A DNA stretch of 64,000 nucleotides, from NCBI GenBank assembly GCA_963755375.1, contig CAVWKG010000016.1, positions 2,108,001-2,172,000 of the forward strand, in the 5' to 3' direction. This document shows, piece by piece, positions 52,176-60,850 of the stretch; positions within the stretch are counted from its first letter, which is position 1, and every line of letters starts with the position of its first letter. Below the pieces are notes generated by a model. The model worked only from the letters and a program-made list of their open reading frames with translations, was not told the DNA's origin and did no database searches. Both the position numbers and the translations under genes were made by a program. The DNA is from Bog-473 sp963755375. GTDB lineage: Bacteria > Actinomycetota > Acidimicrobiia > Acidimicrobiales > RAAP-2.

Positions 52176-54175
52176 TGCTCGGCCCCGTCGGTGACGAGCG
52201 TGGGTGTGACAGGAGGTCCGGCCCGCCGCGAGCTCACCCGCTCCTGCGCGGCGCGGATGCCCACCGTCACCAGGTCGCCGGAGCGGTGGAGCAGCTCGGC
52301 CATGCCACCGGGGAGATAGAGGATGAACGCGATCAACCCGAGGCCACTCGTGATGAATTGGATCGTCTGGTTGGCGCCGAAGAGAGCGGGGAGGCCCTCG
52401 AGGTAGATGGCGCCGAGAATGGCGCCGGGAATGGAGCCCAACCCGCCGATCACGACCATGGAGATGATCACGAACGAGGTCGTGGGGTCGAACGTGATGT
52501 CGGTGTTGTTGAGCTGCTGGGTCGCGAAGGCGAAGCACACGCCCGCATAGCCCGCCATGAAGCCCGAGAGACCGAAGGCCAGCAGCTTCGTGCGCAGGAT
52601 CGGGATCCCCATGGCCGCCGCCGTCAGCTCGTTGTCGCGCACGGCGACGAGTCGGCGGGCCACGCCCTTGTCGCGCCAGATGCGCACCATGAAGATGGAC
52701 AGCAGCAGCACGCCCAGCGAGAACCAGGCGAAGGACTGCTGCGACGCGAGGCTGATGCCGAACAGTGAGGGGCGTCCGAGGAACGTGTACCCGGGGTCGG
52801 GCAGTCCCGTGCACAGCGTCTTGTTGATGCCGGGCACGGTGAAGCAGGGCGTGGCCAGCACGGCACTCTGCATGAAGATGGCGAAAGCCAGGGTGGTCAC
52901 CGCCAAGAAGAGGCCGGGCATGCGCAATGCCGGCAACCCGACGATGATGGCCACGAGCGCGGTCACCGCGCCGCCGTAGAGCATCACGACGGGCAGTGGC
53001 AGCGAAGTGCCCAGATGCACGGCCACCAGGGCGCCCACGGCGACGAGGCCGAATTGCCCGAGCGAGACCTGGCCCGCCCACCCCGTGAGCATGGTCAGGC
53101 TCAGGGCGATGACCGAGAAGATGCAGATCTGGCTGAACAGGACGTTGTTGCCGACGGACAAGAGAGCCGGCAGCAGGACGGCGAGCCCGATGGTCAGCCA
53201 GATCCCGGTGACCGAGACCCGGCGGCGCAGCTGGTCGACGCCGGACCGCATGGTGGTGGCGGCGCCGTGCTGCCACGTGCTCCGCTCCCCCGTGCGCGCC
53301 CCCTTGCGCAGGGCGCCCACCCGCACCAGCAGGACGACCATGACGATGACGAAAATGATGAGCTGCTGCTTGGCCGGCGAGGGGACGTTCCACTCGAGCA
53401 CCTCGAGGAAGACCCCCATCCCGACTCCTGCGATGAAGGCCACCGTCAGGTTGACCATCGCCCCGATGAGCGCCGCCGTGAGCGCGTACAGGAGCAGGTC
53501 AGGCGAGAGCGCCTGCGTGAGCGCGCTCGTCTGGTTCGGCGCGTTGAGGATGGCGGTGAAGGCCGACAACGCCCCGGCTACCGTCCAGGTCAGCGTGGAC
53601 GTGCGGCGGATCCACACCCCCGAGAGGCGAGCGGAGTCCGCGTTCTCCGACATGGCACGCATGGCCAGCCCCCACGAGGTGAAGCGGACGGCCAGCACGA
53701 GGATCACCGTCACGATGGGGGCGACGATGAGGGTCAGCACCTCGGTGGGCGTGATGATGAACGGCCCGAGCGAGAACGACAGGTCGAAGGGCACCGGCAC
53801 CGGCTTGTAGAGGTTGGACGGCCGGATGAAGGGCAGCGCGGTCAGGGCCAGCAGCACGTAGCTCAACCCGATGGTGGCCACCATCACCAGGACGCGGGGG
53901 CGACTGAACAGGCGGCGCAGGACGAGTTCGGACAAGGCGCCGGTGATGGCGGCCAGGCCGACGGAGAGCACGAGGCCAAACCAGTAGTCGAAGTGGAAGT
54001 CCGCCGTCAGCTTGACCAGGAACACGGCGGCGATGACGCCGATCTGGCCCTGGGCGAAGTTGAGGACCCGGTTGGTGCGGTAGACGAGCACCAGGCCCAA
54101 CGCCAGCAACCCGTAGCCCAACCCGTAGAAGACTCCCTGGATGAGGACGAAGTTGGGGGCCGACAGGGCGAGCAC
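52172..54175 (-). CDS. Fused LivH-LivM branched-chain-type permease
   Basis: 667 residues. Residues 1-290 are the LivH half: QGVFYGLGYGLLALGLVLVYRTNRVLNFAQG and GLAMRAMSENADSARLSG (the EAA-like loop). Residues 330-640 are LivM: SLTMLTGWAGQVSLGQFGLVAVGA, NELTAAAMGIPILRTKLLAFGLSGFMAGYAG and VIGGLGSIPGAILGA. Both EAA loops are intact, and a linker with ARTGERSTWQHG joins them. The usual two separate permeases are thus one polypeptide of about 14-16 helices. The gene is followed by LivG with 4-nt overlap and preceded by the MFS-LivF gene (7 nt). Confidence 0.93.
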   Translation of the reverse strand: MLALSAPNFVLIQGVFYGLGYGLLALGLVLVYRTNRVLNFAQGQIGVIAAVFLVKLTADFHFDYWFGLVLSVGLAAITGALSELVLRRLFSRPRVLVMVATIGLSYVLLALTALPFIRPSNLYKPVPVPFDLSFSLGPFIITPTEVLTLIVAPIVTVILVLAVRFTSWGLAMRAMSENADSARLSGVWIRRTSTLTWTVAGALSAFTAILNAPNQTSALTQALSPDLLLYALTAALIGAMVNLTVAFIAGVGMGVFLEVLEWNVPSPAKQQLIIFVIVMVVLLVRVGALRKGARTGERSTWQHGAATTMRSGVDQLRRRVSVTGIWLTIGLAVLLPALLSVGNNVLFSQICIFSVIALSLTMLTGWAGQVSLGQFGLVAVGALVAVHLGTSLPLPVVMLYGGAVTALVAIIVGLPALRMPGLFLAVTTLAFAIFMQSAVLATPCFTVPGINKTLCTGLPDPGYTFLGRPSLFGISLASQQSFAWFSLGVLLLSIFMVRIWRDKGVARRLVAVRDNELTAAAMGIPILRTKLLAFGLSGFMAGYAGVCFAFATQQLNNTDITFDPTTSFVIISMVVIGGLGSIPGAILGAIYLEGLPALFGANQTIQFITSGLGLIAFILYLPGGMAELLHRSGDLVTVGIRAAQERVSSRRAGPPVTPTLVTDGAEQ

Positions 54176-54181
54176 GGGCGC

Positions 54182-56386
54182 CTAGTCCAGCCCGGCGGCT
54201 GCGGTGCCGAGGAAGACAGGGCGCAAGAGGTCGTCGCGGGCCATGAGCTCGGCGGTCGGGCCGTCGAAGCGGATCTCGCCGCGCTCCATGAAGAAGCAAC
54301 GCTGCGCCAGGCTGAGGGCGCGATTCAGGCTCTGCTCCACCAGGATCACCGTGGTCCCGGAGTCGTTGATGCGCCGCACCATCCCCATCAGCCGCTCCAC
54401 CGTCATGGGGGCCAGGCCGAGGGCCAGCTCGTCGATCATCAAGAGCCGCGGGCCCGTCATCATCACCCGCGACAGCGCGAGCATCTGCTGCTCACCGCCG
54501 GAGAGGGTGCCGGCGGGCTGGTCGAGGCGCTCGGCCAGCTCGGGGAAGGCCGCCAGTGCGTCGTCGTGGGCGGCCACCGCCTTGGCCCGGTCCCGACGCA
54601 GGGTGTGGCCCCCGATGCGCAGGTTGTCGCGCACGCTGAGCCCGGGGAACGTCATCTTCCCGCCGACGAGCAGGGCCACCCCCTGGTCGATGATCTGCTC
54701 CGGTTCCAGGTACGTCGAGTTCATGCCGAAAATGCGGACGACCCCCCGGTGGGGGTGCGACAGGCCCGACACGGCGCGCAACAGCGTCGACTTGCCCGCA
54801 CCGTTCGTCCCGAGCAACGCCACCATCTCCCCCTCTTCGATCTCGAGGTTGATGTCGAAGAGCACCTGGTTCGTGTCGTAGAAGAAGTCGAGGTTGTGGA
54901 TCTGGAGGGCCGGGATCTCACCGCCCGCCTGGCGTCGCTTGCCTTCGGTGTAGCGCTCGATCACGTCCTCGATCACCAGTGTGATATCCCGGCGCACGTA
55001 GCGCGAGCCGATGAGGAGGAGGACCCCGCCGATGGCGCAGACGGGGAAGATGAACGAGAGTGACACCACGATGCCGTGCAGGCCGCCGATGGCGTCGGAG
55101 ACGGCGCCGAGCAGCACCGAGCCGGTGAAGCCGCCGAAGACGAGGGAGTAGACGCCGAACATGGCGAAGCAGATGGTGCGCATCTCGGGGGGTGCGGTGG
55201 CGGCCAGGGTGAGGAAGATGCAGATGGCCAGCGGCGAGACCGCGGCTTGCGCCAGGAACTGCAGGGTTACCACAAGCCAGAGCTGGGGCACGTAGAGCGA
55301 CAGCACGAAGAGCCCCCCGTAGGCCGTGATGCAGATGCCCGCGATGACGAGCGGCCGCTGGGGGGCGCGGCGGAAGTAGCGGTCGCCGAACACGTAGGCG
55401 ATGGGGAGCCCGAGGAAGGCGGCCAGGCCGATGATGGCGTAGATCTCGCCGCGCGAGGCGATGTCGAGGTGGAACTTGTCGATGAAGAACAGGTTCCCGA
55501 ACAACGGTGCGCCCGTGCCGGCGAAGCCGAGGATGGCGACCGCCACCAGCTCGTAGTACAGCGAGCGGACCCGCAGGAGCCGGGTGACGGCGGAGCCGAG
55601 GAGGACCCGGGGGGCCTTCTCCTGCTGGGCGTGCAGGTCCATGCCCGACGCCTTGAGGATGTGGCTGCTCTCGTTGGCTCCCTTCTCCGGCTCGTGCAGC
55701 GTGAACAGGGCAAAGCCGAGTGGGATGCCGGCCAGCGCGACCAGCAACCCGTAGCGCCAGTTGTGGGCGATCGTCACGACGTAGGTGAAGATGAGGATCC
55801 CGATGGTCTGCGACAGGGGGTCCGACAGGTTGTGCCAGCTAAAGACGCGCCCGCGTCCCTCGGTCGGGTAGGCGTCCGAGAGGTAGGAGTTGTGCACCGT
55901 GTTGTTCACCCCGGTACCCACCGAGGCGGCCAGGTAGAGGAAGGCGAACCACCAGACGTTGGGCGAGATCGCCATCAGGGCGCCGAAGCAGGCGAAGATG
56001 AGCAGCGCCACGGCCGCCACCACCTTGCGGCTCCCCCGGTCGGCCCAGACCGCCAGCGGGACCGCCCACAGCAGCTGGGACACCTGGGCGATGAAGGCCA
56101 CCGCGCCGAGCGACGCGTTGGACATGTGGAACGACGTCTTGAGGTTGGCACCGATGAGGTTGATGCCGTTGCCGAAGGTGCCCGGGACCAGGGCCGCGGC
56201 GGTCAAGAGGATGAGGGGGGCGTAGCCGTAGCGGCTCAGGATGCCGATGAGCGGCGGCGGCTTGCCCTCCCCGGTGCCAGGCATGACATCGAGGTCCGCC
56301 ACGACATCGGGATCCTTGACCTGGGCCACCGCCTCGCGGAGCAGATCTTCAGGGACGGCGAACTCGAAGAGCGGATCGTCGGGCAC
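54182..56386 (-). CDS. Fusion of MFS transporter domain with LivF-like ABC ATPase
   Basis: 734 residues from GTG 56386. Residues 40-470 form a 12-helix MFS domain: ILLTAAALVPGTFGNGINLIG, VPLAVWADRGSRKVVAAVALL (the A-motif DRGSRK) and YLSDAYPTEGRGRVFSWHNLSD, then a second six-helix half. Residues 490-734 are a LivF ATPase: LEIEEGEMVALLGTNGAGKST (Walker A near 526), TLSGGEQQMLALSR (signature near 627), LLMIDELALGLAP (Walker B near 650) and VILVEQSLNRALSLAQR. Acidic and basic linkers (EDVIERYTEGKRRQAGG) join them. A secondary transporter covalently joined to an ABC ATPase is unusual. The ATPase probably pairs with LivG on LivHM. Confidence 0.92.
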   Translation of the reverse strand: MPDDPLFEFAVPEDLLREAVAQVKDPDVVADLDVMPGTGEGKPPPLIGILSRYGYAPLILLTAAALVPGTFGNGINLIGANLKTSFHMSNASLGAVAFIAQVSQLLWAVPLAVWADRGSRKVVAAVALLIFACFGALMAISPNVWWFAFLYLAASVGTGVNNTVHNSYLSDAYPTEGRGRVFSWHNLSDPLSQTIGILIFTYVVTIAHNWRYGLLVALAGIPLGFALFTLHEPEKGANESSHILKASGMDLHAQQEKAPRVLLGSAVTRLLRVRSLYYELVAVAILGFAGTGAPLFGNLFFIDKFHLDIASRGEIYAIIGLAAFLGLPIAYVFGDRYFRRAPQRPLVIAGICITAYGGLFVLSLYVPQLWLVVTLQFLAQAAVSPLAICIFLTLAATAPPEMRTICFAMFGVYSLVFGGFTGSVLLGAVSDAIGGLHGIVVSLSFIFPVCAIGGVLLLIGSRYVRRDITLVIEDVIERYTEGKRRQAGGEIPALQIHNLDFFYDTNQVLFDINLEIEEGEMVALLGTNGAGKSTLLRAVSGLSHPHRGVVRIFGMNSTYLEPEQIIDQGVALLVGGKMTFPGLSVRDNLRIGGHTLRRDRAKAVAAHDDALAAFPELAERLDQPAGTLSGGEQQMLALSRVMMTGPRLLMIDELALGLAPMTVERLMGMVRRINDSGTTVILVEQSLNRALSLAQRCFFMERGEIRFDGPTAELMARDDLLRPVFLGTAAAGLD

Positions 56387-56436
56387 CGGTTGGGGACTCT
56401 ATCTCTGACACGGGCGTCAGGTATGAGTGCTCGCTC

Positions 56437-57701
56437 TCATGGGGTGTCCGCAACCGTGGCCACCGTGAGGGGGCCCTCGGGAACGACCGCCACCCGGGCC
56501 CCGGGACCGAGGCGCCCGAGTGCGGCGGCCACCGTGTCGTCGAGGTTGGGGGCGGGGGTCAGCAACGCGCCGGGGAACGCATACCTGTCGAGGCCCCCGG
56601 CGTGGAGGTGGACCTCGGCTCGGGCGAGCACGCGCCCGAGCACCTGGGCCTGCCAACGGTCGAGCTCGGGCGTCCCCGACGCGTCGGCGAGGTCGGCTGG
56701 CGTGCGCGCGCGTCGGCCAGGAGGCGAGCGAAGGCGCCACCGGCCGGCACCCCGTCCGCGCAGGCGGCCGCCATCACGATGATCCCGCCCGGGCGCACAA
56801 TGCGCTCAGCGGCGGCCATTCCCTTCACCGCCTGGTAGAGATTGCGGTCGAGGGGGTACCCGCCGTTCGTCGACACCACGAGGTCGAACGACGCGGCGAC
56901 CTCGCGTACGGCTGAAGACTGCACGTGGGCGCAGGCGGCATCATGCGCCGCGGGCAGCGGGCCGGCGAAGACGGCGGTCACCAGACGGGCTCGGTTGATC
57001 GCGACGTCAAGGGAGAGGTGTGGCGGCGCCAGGGCCGTGGCAGCTCGCACGAAATCGTGCACGGGGTTGCCCTCCCGCGCCACGAAGGTGGCCCGGGGGT
57101 CGGCGATCCGGCGCGGATGGTGAGCTTCCAGGATCGTCGAGCTGGCGGCGAGGCCCGGGCACACCGCCTTCGGGCCACCGCTGAAGCCGGCGAAGAAGTG
57201 GGGCTCGACGAAGCCGGTGACGATCCGCAGGTCGGCCTCGACGTACTCGCGCTGCAGGAGCACCGTCGCCCCGTCGACGGCACCCACCGCGACATGCGCA
57301 TCGCTGGTCGCGTCGTGGTCAACGATGGCGTAGCGGCCAGCGATCTCGGGCCCGACCAGTTCTTGCATCTCGGCCGCGGCGGCCTGCCGGTGGGTCCCGG
57401 TGGCGCACAGCAGAACGATCCGGTCGTCGGGCACCCCGCCGCGAGCCAGCTCGTCCAGCAGCGGTGGGAGCACCGTACGGTTGGGCATGGGGCGCGTCAG
57501 GTCGGGGAAGACGACGGCGACCAGCTCCGCGCCCGCGACGAGGTCGCGCAGCGGAGGTCCGGACAAGGGTCTGCGCAATGCGGCGGCGAGCGCCGCCGCC
57601 TCGTCGCCGAGGCCCGGCTCGTCCACCGGCAGGACGACCTCGGCATTGTCGGGCACGTCGACCGATGTCCCGTGGCGGCCGTAGGCGAGCTCGACGCGCA
57701 C
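56437..57701 (-). CDS. LarA-family nickel-pincer racemase/epimerase (DUF2088), one frameshift
   Basis: About 420 residues from GTG 57701, 4 nt after the kinase stop. Family motifs: VVFPDLTRPMPNRTVLPPLL, CATGTHRQ, YAIVDHDATSDA (His), VEPHFFAGFSGGPKAVCPG (His and the Lys that carries the nickel-pincer cofactor) and EGNPVHDFV (His). The frame breaks near 56700 in a GCGCGCGC stretch, between LLADAR and TPADLADASGTPELDRW. Repair restores a normal C-terminus (HAGGLDRYAFPGALLTPAPNLDDTV). LarA-type enzymes racemise lactate or epimerise other 2-hydroxyacids and need a pincer cofactor made by LarBCE, not seen here. Likely sugar-acid specific from context. Confidence 0.88.
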
Positions 57702-57703
57702 GG

Positions 57704-59179
57704 TCAGGGCACGGGGTGATCGGGTCCCGGCAGCGACTCGGTGGCGGCCAGCACGGATTCCGCCACGTGGTCGACCCGCTGCCGCAGCCCGCGGTAGAGC
57801 TCGACGGCGGCCGGGGATGGCTCGATGACGGCCTCGATGGGGTCGAGTTGGTCGAGCGTGAGCCCCATGCCCAACGCCTTGCCGGCCAGGAGCGCGGCGC
57901 CGGCCGATGCCGCCTCGCCCGAGCGGTGGCGCAACGCCGGCATGCCGAGCACGGACGTGAGGACCTCGACCCACACGGGCAGCCCGGACCCGGCGCCTCC
58001 GAGCGTCACCCCCTCCGCGGTCGACCCGCCGAGGCGCCCGACCGTGACCACCTCCATCACGCGCAGCACGTCCCAGGCAACCGACTCCACCACGGCCCGC
58101 GCCATGTCGGCGGCGCCGTGCGCCGCGCCCAATCCGATGAATCCGGCACGGGCGTCGTCACGCCACCACGGGGCGCGGGCGCCGTCGAGCCACGGCACGG
58201 CGACCACGCCGCGCGCTCCGGGACCGCTCTCCGCCGCCAGACGCCCGAGGTCCTCAGTGCTGCGATCGAGCAGGCGGCCGAGCCAGGCCAGGAAGGAGCC
58301 CGCGGCCGAGAGCCCTCCTTCGAGCAGCCAACCCCCGTCGGCGGCGCGGGTCACCACGGCGCCGGCCGGCGACGGCACCGGGCGCTCGTGCACCGGCACC
58401 GAGACGTTGCCGGTGGTGCCCCAACTCACCATCGGGTGGTGCTCGGAGGCGCCGGAGCCCAGCACCTCGCACTGACGGTCGCCGGCGCCGATGACCACGG
58501 GTGTCCCCGGCCGCAGTCCGAGCTCTGCACCCGGCACCGGCTTGAGCTGGCCGACCACGGTGTCCGACGGCACGACGCTCGGGAGCTTGCCGAGCGCGGG
58601 CCCGGCCAGCTCGCGGACGGCGTTCCCGTCGAAGTCGTACAGCCCGCTGCGCGACGCAAATGTGGCGTCGGTCACAACCTGGTCGGTCATGCGGTAGACG
58701 ATGAAGTCCCGCGGCGACAGGATCACGTGCGCGGCGTCGATGCGCTCGGGCTGGTGCTCGGCCAGCCAGGCCAGCTTGGCGGCGACCGCGCCGGCGTCGA
58801 GTGGGATGCCGGTGCGGGCCCGGTTGATGTCGTCGCCCCCCATGCGCTCGGCCAGCGCCCGAGCCTCGGCGGCGGCGCGGTGGTCCGACCACAGGATGCC
58901 CTTGCCGATCGGTTCACCGCGCGCGGTGACCGGGACGAAGCTCTGGCGGGCGCCCGAGCATGCGATCACGTCGACTTCGCCGAAGGCGCGGGGCGCCTGC
59001 GCCCGGGCCTCGGCGCAAGCGATGACGAGCGTCGTCCACCAGCGCAACGGGTCCTGCTCGGTCCAGCCGACCTGCGGGTAGCTCGTGGTCAGCTCGGAAC
59101 GAGCCAGGGCCACGAGCCCGTCGTCCCCCCACAAGCCGACCTTGGTGACCGAGGTGCCGAAGTCGATCGTGAGGATCAC
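57704..59179 (-). CDS. FGGY-family carbohydrate kinase
   Basis: 491 residues from ATG 59179. ASKHA fold: the phosphate-1 motif ILTIDFGTSVTKVGLWGDD, then ACSGARQSFVPVT, AAKLAWLAEHQPE and VIGAGDRQCEVLGSGAS (phosphate-2, catalytic Asp), and EGVTLGGAGSGLPVWVEVLTSVLGMPA (adenosine motif) with the terminal AGAALLAGKALG. Phosphorylates a hydroxyl of a sugar or sugar alcohol. Which one is not deducible. LsrK-type (with the LsrF-like aldolase next door) and xylulokinase-type kinases belong here. ATG 59179 overlaps the aldolase stop by 4 nt. Confidence 0.93.
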   Translation of the reverse strand: MILTIDFGTSVTKVGLWGDDGLVALARSELTTSYPQVGWTEQDPLRWWTTLVIACAEARAQAPRAFGEVDVIACSGARQSFVPVTARGEPIGKGILWSDHRAAAEARALAERMGGDDINRARTGIPLDAGAVAAKLAWLAEHQPERIDAAHVILSPRDFIVYRMTDQVVTDATFASRSGLYDFDGNAVRELAGPALGKLPSVVPSDTVVGQLKPVPGAELGLRPGTPVVIGAGDRQCEVLGSGASEHHPMVSWGTTGNVSVPVHERPVPSPAGAVVTRAADGGWLLEGGLSAAGSFLAWLGRLLDRSTEDLGRLAAESGPGARGVVAVPWLDGARAPWWRDDARAGFIGLGAAHGAADMARAVVESVAWDVLRVMEVVTVGRLGGSTAEGVTLGGAGSGLPVWVEVLTSVLGMPALRHRSGEAASAGAALLAGKALGMGLTLDQLDPIEAVIEPSPAAVELYRGLRQRVDHVAESVLAATESLPGPDHPVP

Positions 59180-59943
59180 CGGCCGCGCACCAGCGCGTGA
59201 ACCAGGCCGGCCACCTCAGCCGGATCGGGGTCCTGGTAGATGGTGCGGCCCATGGCCATGCCGGCTCCTCCGCCCTCCATGACATCGCGTACCTCGTCGA
59301 GGACGTGATCGCGGCCCGCCGCGGTGCGCGGCCCACCGAGGAACAGCACCGGGACGCCCACGCTGGCCACGACGCGGGCCACGGCACGCTGGCGCTCGAT
59401 GCCGGGAGGCACTGCGGGCACCGGGACCTTGATCACCGGCGCGCCCATGTCGTGGGCGATGATCGACGCCATCACGATGGCGTCCGGATCGCGGCGGATC
59501 CGCCCCTCGTGCCACACCAGCGGTTCGATCAGGGCCTCGAGCCCCTCATGGCGCGCCTGCTCGAGCACCTGGCCCAACAACTCGAGCGCCGACGCGGTGA
59601 TCGGGTTGTCCATGTCGATACGCGTCATGTGCTTCACGCCCGACCAGCCGTCCGTCGCCGCCCGCGCCACGCTGGCCACCAGGCGGTCGTCCAGCTCGAA
59701 GGCGGAGCCGGCGAGTCCGGTGCGGTTGATGGACAGGTAGGTGCGGTGGAGCGCGGTGAGATGGCCCGCCTCGGCCAGCCCGGCCAGCGGTTGCACCGTG
59801 GCCAGGATCCCGTCGCACGACGGCATCGCCTGGACCAGCGCTCCGAAGAACTCGGCCCAGTTCTCGGTGGTCAGCACGGCTCGGGCGCGGTGGTCCGCCG
59901 CCAGGATGAGGGCCGGCGTCGGCAGCGGAGCGGGACGCGTCAT
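59176..59943 (-). CDS. Class I aldolase, LsrF/DeoC-like
   Basis: 255 residues from ATG 59943, overlapping the dehydrogenase stop as ATGA. DhnA/LacD/LsrF family barrel: ALILAADHRARAVLT, KHMTRIDMDNPITASAL, PLVWHEGRI, a likely Schiff-base Lys in GAPVIKVPVPAVPPG, and VPVLFLGGPRTAAGRDHVL with GGAGMAMGRTIYQDPD, the phosphate-binding loop. It should cleave a phosphorylated ketose or transfer an acetyl group (as LsrF does). It lies between kinase and dehydrogenase in an unbroken operon. Confidence 0.85.
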   Translation of the reverse strand: MTRPAPLPTPALILAADHRARAVLTTENWAEFFGALVQAMPSCDGILATVQPLAGLAEAGHLTALHRTYLSINRTGLAGSAFELDDRLVASVARAATDGWSGVKHMTRIDMDNPITASALELLGQVLEQARHEGLEALIEPLVWHEGRIRRDPDAIVMASIIAHDMGAPVIKVPVPAVPPGIERQRAVARVVASVGVPVLFLGGPRTAAGRDHVLDEVRDVMEGGGAGMAMGRTIYQDPDPAEVAGLVHALVRGR

Positions 59944-60827
59944 TGGGCGCCGGCCAGCGCCAGCACGACCTTGGCCACCGACGAGAAGTCCTCCCGCCCG
60001 TACCCGGCGGCACTGGCCGCCGTGAGCAGCTGGCGAGCCGCCGCCGTCGTCGGCACGGGGACACCGCAGCGCACCGCGTAGGCCATGGCGAGGTCGAGGT
60101 CCTTGGCCATGAGGTCGGTCATGAAGCCCGGCTGCCACCCGTTCGACGCCGGGCTCTCGGGGATCACGCCCGCCACCGGCAGGCGCGTCCGCACGGCCAC
60201 GCAGTCGCCGGTGGCGTGGGTGAGGACCAGCAGCAGCTTTTCCATGTCCACCCCGGAACGGACGGCCATGGCGGTCGCCTCCGCCGTCGCCGTCATCTGC
60301 GCGGCGTAGATCACCTGGTTGCACAGCTTGACGACCTGGCCCATCCCCGGGCCACCGACGTGCACGACGAGCCCGGAGAAGGGCTCGAGGGCGCGCTCCA
60401 CGTCGGCCAGGGTGCCGGCGTCACCGCCGACCATCAGGGTGAGCGTCCCCTTCTGCGCACCGCCCGTGCCACCCGAGAGCGGCGCGTCGAGGTAGCGCGC
60501 TCCGGTCTCCCCCACCCGGGCGTGCTGGGCTCGTTCCACCTCGGGGTCGATGGTGGAGCAGTCGACGACGGTCTTACCCTCGCCCAGTTCCGGCAGCATG
60601 GCGTCCACCACCTCGATCACCTCGGGCGAGTTGGGAACGCACAGGACGATCACGTCGGAGGCCTCGGCCACACCGAGCGGCGAACCGCCGTCGGCGGCGC
60701 CCTGGGACACGGCGGCGTCGATCGGGGCCCGGCCGCGCGAGGCGACCGTCACGTCGTGCCCGGCCCCGACCAGGTGTCCCGCCATGGGCAGCCCCATGGC
60801 GCCGAGTCCGATGAATCCGATGCGCAT
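59940..60827 (-). CDS. NAD(P)-dependent beta-hydroxyacid dehydrogenase (3-hydroxyisobutyrate/tartronate-semialdehyde reductase type)
   Basis: 295 residues from ATG 60827 (GAAGGGA upstream). NAD motif MRIGFIGLGAMGLPMAGHLV, substrate motif DAPLSGGTGGAQKGTLTLMVGGD, and catalytic Lys in GPGMGQVVKLCNQVIYA. The tail NGWQPGFMTDLMAKDLDLAM is typical of this family (GarR, MmsB, GlxR). Reaction: reversible oxidation of a 3-hydroxyacid or reduction of tartronate semialdehyde. In this operon it may process a product of the aldolase or LarA step, as inference. Confidence 0.9.
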   Translation of the reverse strand: MRIGFIGLGAMGLPMAGHLVGAGHDVTVASRGRAPIDAAVSQGAADGGSPLGVAEASDVIVLCVPNSPEVIEVVDAMLPELGEGKTVVDCSTIDPEVERAQHARVGETGARYLDAPLSGGTGGAQKGTLTLMVGGDAGTLADVERALEPFSGLVVHVGGPGMGQVVKLCNQVIYAAQMTATAEATAMAVRSGVDMEKLLLVLTHATGDCVAVRTRLPVAGVIPESPASNGWQPGFMTDLMAKDLDLAMAYAVRCGVPVPTTAAARQLLTAASAAGYGREDFSSVAKVVLALAGAQ

Positions 60828-60850
60828 GCGTGTCCCTTCCGACGTCCCCG

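Noticed and set aside
53015..55063. 682-codon plus-strand frame over the Liv permease and MFS-LivF genes
   Set aside because: Low-complexity Gln/Asp/His/Arg-rich translation without motifs; minus-strand genes carry full transporter signatures.
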